In this document: positions 16,563 through 24,640 of the stretch, piece by piece
How positions within the stretch are numbered: position 1 is the first letter of the stretch
How the letters are laid out: every line of letters begins with the position of its first letter
Assembly: GCA_035504235.1 (NCBI GenBank)
Contig: DATJSH010000085.1
Location: 7,995-71,994 of the forward strand
DNA: 64,000 nt
Reading direction: 5' to 3'
Source of the DNA: DATARH01 sp035504235
GTDB taxonomy: Bacteria; Pseudomonadota; Alphaproteobacteria; ATCC43930; CGMCC-115725
The notes under the pieces: generated by a model
Databases searched by the model: none
Told to the model about the DNA's origin: nothing
What the model saw: only the letters and a program-made list of their open reading frames with translations
Made by a program: the position numbers and the translations under genes

Positions 16563-19500
16563 TCAGCGGTAATCCGGGTGTGCCGGCTTGCTTCGGACCC
16601 GCGCCGGCTCAGCGCGGCCTCCGGCAGGCGCCGCCCTCGCGCTGCCGCGCGAGCGGGCGAAGCGCGCGATCCAGTCGCCGAAGCGGTCCATGTAAAGGTA
16701 GGTGACCGGAATCGTGTACAGCGTCAGCGCCTGCGAAACAATCAGCCCACCCACCACCGCGACGCCCAAAGGCTGACGCAGCTCGGCGCCGGAGCCAAGC
16801 GCCAACGCGATCGGCATCGTGCCGAGGATCGCCGACATTGTCGTCATCATGATCGGCCGGAAGCGCAGCGTCGCCGCCTCGAAGATCGCTTCTTCCGCCG
16901 TCTTGTTCCCGTTGCGCCGGCGCTCCAGCGCGAAGTCGATCATCATGATCGCGTTCTTCTTGACGATGCCGATCAGCATGATGAGCCCGATGATCGCTAT
17001 CACCGTCAGGTCGAAGCCGAACAGCATCAGGCATAAGAGCGCGCCGACACTCGCGGACGGCAGGCTCAAGAGGATCGTCACCGGATGGATGAAGCTTTCG
17101 TAGAGCACCCCTAGCACGACATAGACGGCGAAAATCGCCGCCGCGATCAGCAAGGGTTGTGTGGACAGCGAGCTTTGAAACGCCTCCGCGGTGCCCTGGA
17201 ACGAGGTCTCGACCGTCTTCGGCAAGCCGATCTGCCGCGCCGCCTGCTGAATTCGGTCGACCGCCTGGCCGAGTGACGTGCCGGGCGCCAGGTTGAACGA
17301 GATGGTCACCGCGGGGAATTGGCCCTGGTGATTGACCGCAAGCGTTGTCGTGGTCGGCTTCAGGGTGGCGAAGTCGCTGAACGGAATCAGCTGGCCGCCG
17401 CTGCCGTGGACATAGAGCCGCGACAGCGCCGACACGTCCTCCTGGTATTGCGGCTCGACCTCGAGCACCACGTGATAGGTATTGAGCGTGCCGTATATTT
17501 GGGTGACATAGCCCTGCCCGAACGCGGCATTCAGCGTCGTCTCGATGCTCTGCGGGCTGATCCCGAGTCGGGAGGCGAGGTCGCGGTCGATATTGACCGT
17601 CAACTGCGGGCTGGTCGATTCCAGGTCGCTGGCGACATCCTGCAGACCGGGGACGCCTTTGAGCCTATCCTCCAGCTTCGGCGCCCAGGAATAGAGCTCC
17701 TGCATGTCGACGTCTTGCAGCGTGTACTGGTATTGCGTGCGCGTCAGCCGTCCGCCGATGCGGATGCTCACGACGGGCTGCAGGTAGGTGGTGATCCCCG
17801 GTACCTTGGCGAGCTCGCCGCGCAGCCGTTGCATCACCGCGCCGATCGCCGGACGCTGGCCTTCCGGCTTGAGGCTGACGAACAGGCGCCCGGTATTAAG
17901 GCCCGAACTGCCGCCGCCGCCGATCGCCGAGCCGACGCTCGCGATCGCCGGGTCCTTCATGACCTCGGCCGCGGCGCGCTGCTGCAGATCGGCCATTCCC
18001 ATGAAGGACACATCGGGCGAGGCCTCGGTGAAGCCGTAGATCATCCCGGTGTCCTCATCGGGGAAGAAACCCTTGGGGATGATCACGATCAGCACCGCGG
18101 TCAGCGCGATCAACGCAACGTTGAACAGCATCACCCACAGCCGCATCCGCAAGACCCATTTGAGCGAGCGCTCGTAGCCCCGGAACGTCGCGTCGAAGGC
18201 GCGCTCGCTCCACTGATAAAGCCGGCCGTGCTTGACCTCGCGCGGGTCCTTCAAAAACAGCGCCGCCATCATCGGCGACAGGGTCAGCGCAATCAGCGCC
18301 GAGAGGATGATCGCGGCGGTGACGGTAATCGCGAACTCGCGGAAGAGCCGCCCGATGATCCCGCCCATGAACAGGAGCGGGATGAACACCGCAATCAACG
18401 ACACAGTGATCGAAACGATGGTGAAGCCGATCTCGGCTGAGCCTTTGAGCGCGGCAGTCTTCGCGTCGTGACCTTGCTCGAGGTAGCGAAAGATGTTTTC
18501 GAGCATCACCACGGCGTCGTCGACAACGAGGCCAACGGCGAGCGTCAACGCCATTAGCGACAAATTGTCGAGGCTGTATCCGCCGAGATAGAGCGCGGCG
18601 AAACTGCCGACCAGCGACAAAGGCACGGTAATGCTGGGGATGACCGTCGCCCATAGGCTGCGCAGAAAGACGAAGATCACCAGGACAACCAAGACGACCG
18701 TGAAGGCCAGCGTCATCTTCACGTCCCGAAAGCTGGCGCTGATCGACAGCGAGCGGTCGCTGACCATGGTCAGCTTCACCGAAGGCGGGATACCGGCCTG
18801 CAAGGCCGGCAGCATGTGCTTGATGCGATTGACCAACTCGAGCGTATTGGAACCCGGCTGCCGCCAGATCCCAATCATCTCGCCGATGTGGTTGTTGACC
18901 CAGTCGAGCTGGAGCGGCACGTCGGATCCGTCGACCACGCGGCCGATATCAGAGATGCGAACGGGCTGACCGTTGCGATAGGCGATGATGACCTTGCCAA
19001 GTTGATTGACGTCGAACAACTGACTATTGGCGCCGATCTGGTAGGCCTGTTGCGGCCCTTGCAGCGTACCGATCGGCAATTCGACCGTGGTGCTGTCGAT
19101 CGCATTGGCGACATCGTCGAAGCCGAGCCCGCGGGAGGCGAGGGCGCCCGGATTCACCTGCACGGTCGGCGCGTATTTCTGCTCGCCGAAGATCACCACC
19201 TGGCCGACACCGGGAAGCATCGAAATGCGCTGCGCGATATTGAGGTCGGCGTACTGATCGAGTTGGTGCAACGTCATCACGTCAGAGGTCAGGCCGAGGA
19301 TCAGCACGGGCTGATCGGCCGGGTTGACCTTTTTGTAGGTTGGCGGGCTCGGCAGGCTTTTCGGCAACTGCCCGCTCGCGGCGTTGATCGCGGACTGTAC
19401 GTCGGACGCGGCGCCATCAATGCTCCGCGACAGGTCGAACTGGAGCGCGATGACGGTTGTCCCCTGAACGCTCGTCGAGGTGATCTGGTTGACTGAGGGC

Positions 19501-19721
19501 AGATCGGCGAATTGCCGTTCGAGAGGCTGCGCCACCGACGCGGCCATGATCTTAGGGCTGGCGCCAGGAAGGGTCGCGGTGACTTGCAGCGTCGGGAAAT
19601 CAACCGTCGGCAGCGCCGCGACCGGCAGCAGATTGTAGCCGATCGCACCGCCGACAAAGAGCGCCATCATCAACAGTGCGGTCGCGATCGGCCGCCGGAT
19701 GAATGGTTCCGAGATGCTCAT
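16563..19721 (-). CDS. RND efflux pump inner-membrane permease (MdtB/MdtC-like)
   Basis: 1052 residues, the standard size for HAE1-type RND pumps with twelve membrane helices and two periplasmic loops. The N-terminus MSISEPFIRRPIATALLM and AALPTVDFPTLQVTATLPGASP are MdtB/MdtC-like. The proton-relay aspartates lie in LAVGLVVDDAVVMLENI. The protein exports drugs, bile-salt-like compounds or other amphiphiles by proton antiport. It is 40 nt downstream of its adaptor gene. There is only one permease gene, so it should be a homotrimer rather than an MdtBC-type heterotrimer. No outer-membrane factor is encoded in the window. The C-terminal tail is basic and Arg/Ala-rich. Confidence 0.95.
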   Translation of the reverse strand: MSISEPFIRRPIATALLMMALFVGGAIGYNLLPVAALPTVDFPTLQVTATLPGASPKIMAASVAQPLERQFADLPSVNQITSTSVQGTTVIALQFDLSRSIDGAASDVQSAINAASGQLPKSLPSPPTYKKVNPADQPVLILGLTSDVMTLHQLDQYADLNIAQRISMLPGVGQVVIFGEQKYAPTVQVNPGALASRGLGFDDVANAIDSTTVELPIGTLQGPQQAYQIGANSQLFDVNQLGKVIIAYRNGQPVRISDIGRVVDGSDVPLQLDWVNNHIGEMIGIWRQPGSNTLELVNRIKHMLPALQAGIPPSVKLTMVSDRSLSISASFRDVKMTLAFTVVLVVLVIFVFLRSLWATVIPSITVPLSLVGSFAALYLGGYSLDNLSLMALTLAVGLVVDDAVVMLENIFRYLEQGHDAKTAALKGSAEIGFTIVSITVSLIAVFIPLLFMGGIIGRLFREFAITVTAAIILSALIALTLSPMMAALFLKDPREVKHGRLYQWSERAFDATFRGYERSLKWVLRMRLWVMLFNVALIALTAVLIVIIPKGFFPDEDTGMIYGFTEASPDVSFMGMADLQQRAAAEVMKDPAIASVGSAIGGGGSSGLNTGRLFVSLKPEGQRPAIGAVMQRLRGELAKVPGITTYLQPVVSIRIGGRLTRTQYQYTLQDVDMQELYSWAPKLEDRLKGVPGLQDVASDLESTSPQLTVNIDRDLASRLGISPQSIETTLNAAFGQGYVTQIYGTLNTYHVVLEVEPQYQEDVSALSRLYVHGSGGQLIPFSDFATLKPTTTTLAVNHQGQFPAVTISFNLAPGTSLGQAVDRIQQAARQIGLPKTVETSFQGTAEAFQSSLSTQPLLIAAAIFAVYVVLGVLYESFIHPVTILLSLPSASVGALLCLMLFGFDLTVIAIIGLIMLIGIVKKNAIMMIDFALERRRNGNKTAEEAIFEAATLRFRPIMMTTMSAILGTMPIALALGSGAELRQPLGVAVVGGLIVSQALTLYTIPVTYLYMDRFGDWIARFARSRGSARAAPAGGRAEPARVRSKPAHPDYR

Positions 19722-19761
19722 CGGATGCGCACCGCGGCCCAGGGCATCGCGACTCCGGGCG

Positions 19762-21012
19762 TCATCGCGGGTTGACCCCTTGGCCGCCGGGCGCCGGCGT
19801 ATTGACCCCGGTGCTGCCGACGCCCTCCGGGCCGATCTCCGGCTCTTGCGCGTTCATCTGCCCGGGTTCGCCTTGCTGGACGGCGACCTTGGCGCCGGGG
19901 AACAGCCGGTTGGTTCCCGAAACCACGACCTTGTCGCCGGCCCGCAGACCCTTGCCGATCAGCGCGGTATTGTTTTCGATCTGCATGACATCGACACCGC
20001 GCGTGTCGACCGTCGAATCGGGCTTGATGAAATAAACGAAGCTGCCTTTCGGCCCCATCTGCACCGCGGCAGATGGCACGGTCACACCGTTCTTGACCGT
20101 GTCGAGGACGAGATGGGCATTGACGAAGGCGCCCGGCCATAAAATCTCGTTATCGTTGGGAAACGTCGCCTTGAGCGTCACCATGCCGGTGGTCTGGTCG
20201 ACCTGGTTGTCGATCAGGGTCAGCTTCCCTTCCGCGATTTGTTTCGCGTCACTGGCGTCGAAGGCGGCGACGGCCAACGGATGCTCTGCCATTTGCTCGC
20301 GGATGCGCGTGAGGCTTGCCCCTGACAGCGAGAAGGTGACAAAGATTGGCTTCATCTGGGTGATGACGACCAGCGGCGTCGCGGCGCTCGCCAGAACAAG
20401 ATTGCCGATATCGACCTGGCGGCGGCCGGTGCGGCCGTCAATCGGCGAGCGGATCGAGGTGTAGTCGAGATTGACTTTGGCCTGCTCGACTTGCGCCTTG
20501 TCGCTGTCGACCGTCGCCTGATCGGAAGCGACGGTCGCCTTGTCGTTGTCGTATTGCTGCCGGGTGACCGCGATCTGCGTGTTCACGAGCGCCGCGTCGC
20601 GAGCCAGGTTGAGCTGGGCGTTCGAGAGGTTGGCTTGGTCCTTCTCCTGGTTGGCGATCGCCTGGTCGAGCGCTGCCTGGTAGGGACGCGGGTCGAGCTG
20701 AACCAGCAAATCGCCCGCCTTGACGTCCTGTCCCTCCTTGTATGCGACCTGGACGATGTTGCCGTCGACACGGCTCTTGACCGTTACCGTGTTGTAGGCC
20801 TGCACCGAGCCGATACCGCGCAGGATGATAGGAACGTCTTCCGCCTTTGCCGCGGTCGCGAAAACGGGCACCGCCGCTTGCTGCCCAGACTGTGCCTGCC
20901 CGGTTTCCGGCGCGGCGTTGGCCCTGTGATGGTGCGCGGAAACCAGCCAGGCCACCACACACGCGGCGGCGACGGCGCCGAGCATCGCCATAAACTTGCG
21001 TGAAGATTGCAC
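19762..21012 (-). CDS. RND efflux periplasmic adaptor (membrane fusion protein)
   Basis: 416 residues. An N-terminal signal/anchor (FMAMLGAVAAACVVAWLVSA) is followed by a biotinyl-lipoyl-like first half (GNIVQVAYKEGQDVKAGDLLVQLDP). A helical hairpin rich in Gln/Asp repeats comes next (about residues 110-190), then the second lipoyl half, where LDYTSIRSPIDGRTGRRQVDIGN is diagnostic of MdtA-like adaptors. A beta-barrel and membrane-proximal domain complete it. It links the RND permease to an outer-membrane channel. The C-terminal 35 residues are Gly/Pro-rich and probably disordered. It is first in a two-gene operon; a long inverted repeat lies 52-88 nt upstream of its start. Confidence 0.94.
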   Translation of the reverse strand: MQSSRKFMAMLGAVAAACVVAWLVSAHHHRANAAPETGQAQSGQQAAVPVFATAAKAEDVPIILRGIGSVQAYNTVTVKSRVDGNIVQVAYKEGQDVKAGDLLVQLDPRPYQAALDQAIANQEKDQANLSNAQLNLARDAALVNTQIAVTRQQYDNDKATVASDQATVDSDKAQVEQAKVNLDYTSIRSPIDGRTGRRQVDIGNLVLASAATPLVVITQMKPIFVTFSLSGASLTRIREQMAEHPLAVAAFDASDAKQIAEGKLTLIDNQVDQTTGMVTLKATFPNDNEILWPGAFVNAHLVLDTVKNGVTVPSAAVQMGPKGSFVYFIKPDSTVDTRGVDVMQIENNTALIGKGLRAGDKVVVSGTNRLFPGAKVAVQQGEPGQMNAQEPEIGPEGVGSTGVNTPAPGGQGVNPR

Positions 21013-21063
21013 CGGAATAACCTGCGACTGCCGGATATGAGATAACGCCGCGCCGCTCCGATT

Positions 21064-21100
21064 ATCCCCGCAACGCAGTTCACCGCTCTGTTGCGGGGAT
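21064..21100. promoter_or_regulatory. 11-bp inverted repeat upstream of the RND operon
   Basis: ATCCCCGCAAC (21064-21074) and its exact complement GTTGCGGGGAT (21090-21100) are separated by 15 nt. They lie between the adaptor start at 21012 and the LLM gene stop at 21189. There is no T-run on the minus strand, so it could be an operator for a pump repressor or a hairpin after the LLM gene. Confidence 0.4.
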
Positions 21101-21188
21101 GGCGCCGACGGTTCCTGCCAATGACCTGATTGCCGCCAATGTTGCGTGCCGGGTCCGCCGGCCTCAGCTCAGCGGCTTCCGTCAGCTC

Positions 21189-22553
21189 TTAGGCCGAGCG
21201 GCGTGCCGTCTGCGGCGCGGCGCGATCGAAGGCGCTGTCCGGCCAGGCGAGGCCGTAATGCTCGCGCAGGGTGGCGCCCTCGTATTCGGTTCGAAACAGA
21301 CCGCGCTTCTGCAGGATCGGGATGACCTCGGCGTTGAAGGCGTCGAGTTGCACCGGCAGCAAAGGCGGCATGACGTTGAACCCGTCGGCGGCGCCGTGGT
21401 GGAACCAGTCTTCGATCAAGTCGGCTATCTGCTCCGGGGCGCCAGCGGTCACATAATGGCCGCGCGCGCCGGCCAAGTAGCCGAGCAATTGCCGCAAGGT
21501 CGGCTTGTCGCGCCGCACGAGGTTGAGAATGACCTCGGTTCGGCTGCGCGCCGCCTGGACCGTCGCGGGATCGGGAAAATCCTCGGGCCGCAAGGGTCGG
21601 TCGAGCGGCAGGCCGGAGAAATCATGCCCGCCAAAGCGGTTCGACAGCCGCTTGCGGCCGACTTCGGGGTCGGTGAGGTCGTTGGTCTCGCGCGCCAAGC
21701 GCTGCGCCTCCGCCTCGGTGCCGGCGATCATCGGTGAGAGCCCCGGCAGGATCAGCACCTGGGCCGCGTCGCGGCCTTCCTCGACCGCCAGCCGCTTGAG
21801 GTCGGCATAGAACTCCTGCGCCGTCGCTTTCGCCATGTGCGCGGTGAACACTGCCTCGGCGTGCCTTGCCGCGAAGCGCCGCCCGGTATCGGACGACCCA
21901 GCCTGCACCAGCACCGGCCGCCCCTGCGGACAGCGCGGCATGTTGAGCGGTCCTTCGATCTTGTAGAAGTCGCCGCGATGATCGATCGGCCGGATGCGGT
22001 CCGCTCGTGCGTATTCCCCGCTTGCCCGGTCGTCGAGCACGGCGTCGTCGGCCCAGCTGTCCCACAGCGCCTTGACGACGGTCATGAATTCTTCGCCGCG
22101 GGTGTAACGGTCGGCATGACTGACCTGGCCGTCGCCACCAAAATTGGCCGCGGCGGTCGCCAGCCACGAGGTTACGATGTTCCATGCCGCGCGGCCATTC
22201 GAGATGTGGTCGATCGAGGCGAATTGTCGGGCGAGGTTGAAGGGTTCGGTGTAGGTGGTCGAGCAGGTGGCGATGAGCCCGATGCGCTGGGTCGCCACGG
22301 CGACCGCCGCCAGCACCGTCAGCGGCTCGAGCCAGGTGCGTGCCGCCTGCGCCACGTCGCCGCCCAGCGCCAGTTGGTCGGCGAGGAAGATGGAGTCGAA
22401 CTTGGCCGCCTCGGCGCGCTGCGCCAGGTCCTGGTAATAGCGGATGTCGGTCAGCGGCAGCGGCGAGGTATCCGGGTGCCGCCACGACGCCTCGTGGTGC
22501 CCGCGGCTGTGGATGAACAGGTTGAGGTGCAACTGCCGTTTCATGCCGCTCAA
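21189..22553 (-). CDS. LLM-class flavin-dependent monooxygenase (NtaA/SnaA/DszA type)
   Basis: 454 residues. The opening LHLNLFIHSRGHHEASWRHP, YYQDLAQRAEAAKFDSIFLAD and the later RYTRGEEFMTVVKALWDSW are recurring segments of the nitrilotriacetate/DszA/SsuD-like branch of the luciferase superfamily. The enzyme uses FMNH2, delivered by a separate reductase, to oxidise a small organic compound, often one containing sulphur or nitrogen. No flavin reductase is adjacent. It is downstream of the Ddl-like gene on the same strand, with 63 nt between. The start could be the ATG at 22553 or at 22544 (MKRQLHL). The substrate is unknown. Confidence 0.9.
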   Translation of the reverse strand: MSGMKRQLHLNLFIHSRGHHEASWRHPDTSPLPLTDIRYYQDLAQRAEAAKFDSIFLADQLALGGDVAQAARTWLEPLTVLAAVAVATQRIGLIATCSTTYTEPFNLARQFASIDHISNGRAAWNIVTSWLATAAANFGGDGQVSHADRYTRGEEFMTVVKALWDSWADDAVLDDRASGEYARADRIRPIDHRGDFYKIEGPLNMPRCPQGRPVLVQAGSSDTGRRFAARHAEAVFTAHMAKATAQEFYADLKRLAVEEGRDAAQVLILPGLSPMIAGTEAEAQRLARETNDLTDPEVGRKRLSNRFGGHDFSGLPLDRPLRPEDFPDPATVQAARSRTEVILNLVRRDKPTLRQLLGYLAGARGHYVTAGAPEQIADLIEDWFHHGAADGFNVMPPLLPVQLDAFNAEVIPILQKRGLFRTEYEGATLREHYGLAWPDSAFDRAAPQTARRSA

Positions 22554-22616
22554 TCCATATGTCCGGGCCTTGCTGCCGCGCGCATTGTGAAGGACACGGC
22601 AGCGCGGCGCCAGCGG

Positions 22617-23819
22617 TTACGGCCGCTTCAGGAGCCGTGCATCGGGCGGGACGGGGTCGTCGGCGAGTTGCACGGCGCGGTGCCGCGCTTGCGCCTCCTC
22701 GATCAGCAGCGACAGGAGCGCGGTGAAGCCAACGGGTTCCGGCGCCGCCTCCCACAAATAGAAACCGAATGAGCCGGGACACGGGTTGACCTCGTTGAGC
22801 CAGACCTCGCCGGTCGCTTCATTACTCAAGAAGTCGATGCGCGGCGCACCCGTGCCGCCGACCGCCTCGAAGGCGGCGATCGCCCAGCGCCGCAGATTGT
22901 CCGCAAACGCTTGCGGCAGGTCGGGGTTGATCTCGCGGGTCAGCGACAGCATGCCCTGGCTCGATTGCCCGAGCAACTTGCCGCCAGCGATCTTGCTGTC
23001 GCCGCCGGAGAGATATTTCTGGCGGAAGTCGAGCAGTTCCTCGACCCGTTTCGGCCGCTCGATCGCCGAGCATCGGATAGCCCCGCCAAAGCGCGCCACC
23101 GAGACGTTGTACTCGACGAGGTTCGGCACAAACGGCTCGATCAGTGCCTGTGCGTCGAGCCGGAAGATCGCCGCCAGCAACGCCCGCGCTTCCTCGATAG
23201 TCTCGGCCTTGCCGACACCGATGCTGCTGCCGAGATGCACCGGCTTGACGATGCAGGGAAAGCCGATATTGGCGAGCTGCATCTCTTCGGTCAGCGCCTC
23301 CGCTCCGGGCAGCCCGCTCGCCGGACGGTCGATCACCGCCTGGCGCAGCAGCGGGATGCCGCTGCCTTCGAGCGCGCGCTTGGTCACGGCCTTGTCCATG
23401 AGCACCGCCGAGGCCAGCGTGCGCATCCCGGTATAGGGAATGTTGGCGGCCTCGCAGAGGCCCTGCATCTGCCCATCTTCGCCGCCCGAGCCGTGAAACG
23501 CGAGCAACGCCACGTCGAACTCGGTCGGCGGCCGGCGCGAGAAGAGCCCGGTCTGGCGCGGGATGAGCCGTCCGCCACTGTCCGCGGCGATATCGAGCGT
23601 CACTTCGGTCAACTTGGCGCGCAGCTGCGCGCCGGGCAGGTAGTTCCGGCGCTCGTCGAGACCCGGCCCGATGAGCCAGTCGCCCTGCGGTGTCACATAG
23701 ACGACGAAGGCGTCGAACCGCGCCTGGTCGAGCGCCGCAACGGCCTGCAGTCCGGTTACGACACTGACATCGTGCTCCGGCGAGCGGCCGCCGAGGAACA
23801 CCGCAATTCGGGTTTTCAT
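22617..23819 (-). CDS. D-alanine--D-alanine ligase-like ATP-grasp enzyme
   Basis: 400 residues, longer than the usual 300-370. The N-terminal motif FLGGRSPEHDVSVVTG is the Ddl substrate-binding signature. KPVHLGSSIGV is an ATP-grasp loop, and RIDFLSNEATGEVWLNEVNPCPGSFG holds the metal ligands. Classical Ddl enzymes read NxxPG followed by a Thr/Ser-containing loop (NT.PGFT..S). Here NPCPGSFGFYLWE departs from that, so a substrate other than D-Ala plus D-Ala is possible. Its start lies 32 nt from a divergent hydrolase gene that is coupled to a MurF-like ligase, so the three probably act together on a peptide. I leave the symbol blank because a housekeeping ddl is probably elsewhere. Confidence 0.85.
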   Translation of the reverse strand: MKTRIAVFLGGRSPEHDVSVVTGLQAVAALDQARFDAFVVYVTPQGDWLIGPGLDERRNYLPGAQLRAKLTEVTLDIAADSGGRLIPRQTGLFSRRPPTEFDVALLAFHGSGGEDGQMQGLCEAANIPYTGMRTLASAVLMDKAVTKRALEGSGIPLLRQAVIDRPASGLPGAEALTEEMQLANIGFPCIVKPVHLGSSIGVGKAETIEEARALLAAIFRLDAQALIEPFVPNLVEYNVSVARFGGAIRCSAIERPKRVEELLDFRQKYLSGGDSKIAGGKLLGQSSQGMLSLTREINPDLPQAFADNLRRWAIAAFEAVGGTGAPRIDFLSNEATGEVWLNEVNPCPGSFGFYLWEAAPEPVGFTALLSLLIEEAQARHRAVQLADDPVPPDARLLKRP

Positions 23820-23851
23820 CGCGATGTCTTATCCTATAGGCAAGGGGGCAA
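23820..23851. promoter_or_regulatory. 32-nt divergent gap with palindrome CCTATAGG
   Basis: The starts of the Ddl-like gene and the alpha/beta hydrolase are only 32 nt apart. The 8-nt palindrome CCTATAGG (23833-23840) supplies AGG Shine-Dalgarno-like cores on both strands, and GGGGG lies close to the hydrolase ATG. Promoters for each side must extend into the opposing coding sequence. Confidence 0.45.
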
Positions 23852-24640
23852 ATGCTACTCGAACGTCAGGATATAGATGCGGCGGGAACGCGCTTTGCCG
23901 CCTTTCGCCTCGCCGGCGTCGCGCGCGCCGACGCGCCGGAATTGGTCTGGGCGCATGGCTGGGCGCACAGTCATCTGTCGCTGGCGCCGCTCGCCGAGGC
24001 GATGCGAGGACGGGCCGATTCGTGGCTGGCGGATCTGCCGGGGTTTGGCGCGTCGCCGCTGCCGCCGGGTCCCTGGGGCACAGCGGATTATGCCGATGCG
24101 ATGGCCGACTGGCTGGCGACGTTGCCGGCGCGCAAGCGAGTGTGGGTCGGCCACTCCTTCGGCTGCCGTGTCGGGTTGCAGCTAGCGGCACGACATCCCG
24201 AGGCAGTGGCCGCCTTGTTCCTGATCGCCGCCGCCGGGTTGCCGCCGCATCGCTCGCTGGCGACGCGGCTCCGACGCATGCCGCGACGCCTCGCGTTTCG
24301 TGCGACGCGGGCGATGACCCCCGAAGGGCCGGCGCGCGAACGGTTGCGCGAGCGCTACGGCAGCAGCGATTACCGCACCGCCGGGGCGATGCGCCCGGTG
24401 CTGGTGAAGGCGGTGAACGAGGACCTGACCGCCGTCGCCCGTCGCATCGGACTGCCGGTGATGCTGGTGCATGGCGAGGCCGACACCGAAAGCCCGCCGG
24501 AGATCGCGACCCGGCTGCACGCGTTGATTACCGGCTCGCAGCTGCATCTGCTGCGAGGATTCGACCATCTGACGATCCTTGGTGACGGGCGGCACCAAGT
24601 GATCCATCTGCTCGGCGAATTGCTGGTGAGCCTCAAATGA
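23852..24640 (+). CDS. Alpha/beta hydrolase paired with membrane Mur ligase
   Basis: 262 residues with an alpha/beta-hydrolase fold. WAHGWAHSH provides the oxyanion region and GHSFGCRVGL the nucleophile elbow. VHGEADTESPP holds the probable acid and GFDHLTILG the histidine. There is no signal peptide, so it should be cytoplasmic. Its last codons overlap the next start as ATGA (24637-24640), so it is translated together with the Mur-ligase-like protein. Such coupling suggests a hydrolase that edits, deprotects or recycles the substrate or product of the ligase. This is an inference; the fold alone allows many ester or amide substrates. Confidence 0.85.
   Translation: MLLERQDIDAAGTRFAAFRLAGVARADAPELVWAHGWAHSHLSLAPLAEAMRGRADSWLADLPGFGASPLPPGPWGTADYADAMADWLATLPARKRVWVGHSFGCRVGLQLAARHPEAVAALFLIAAAGLPPHRSLATRLRRMPRRLAFRATRAMTPEGPARERLRERYGSSDYRTAGAMRPVLVKAVNEDLTAVARRIGLPVMLVHGEADTESPPEIATRLHALITGSQLHLLRGFDHLTILGDGRHQVIHLLGELLVSLK

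Noticed and set aside
17319..18440. Plus-strand frame of 373 residues opposite the RND permease
   Set aside because: Arg/Asp/Gln/His-rich antisense translation without motifs.
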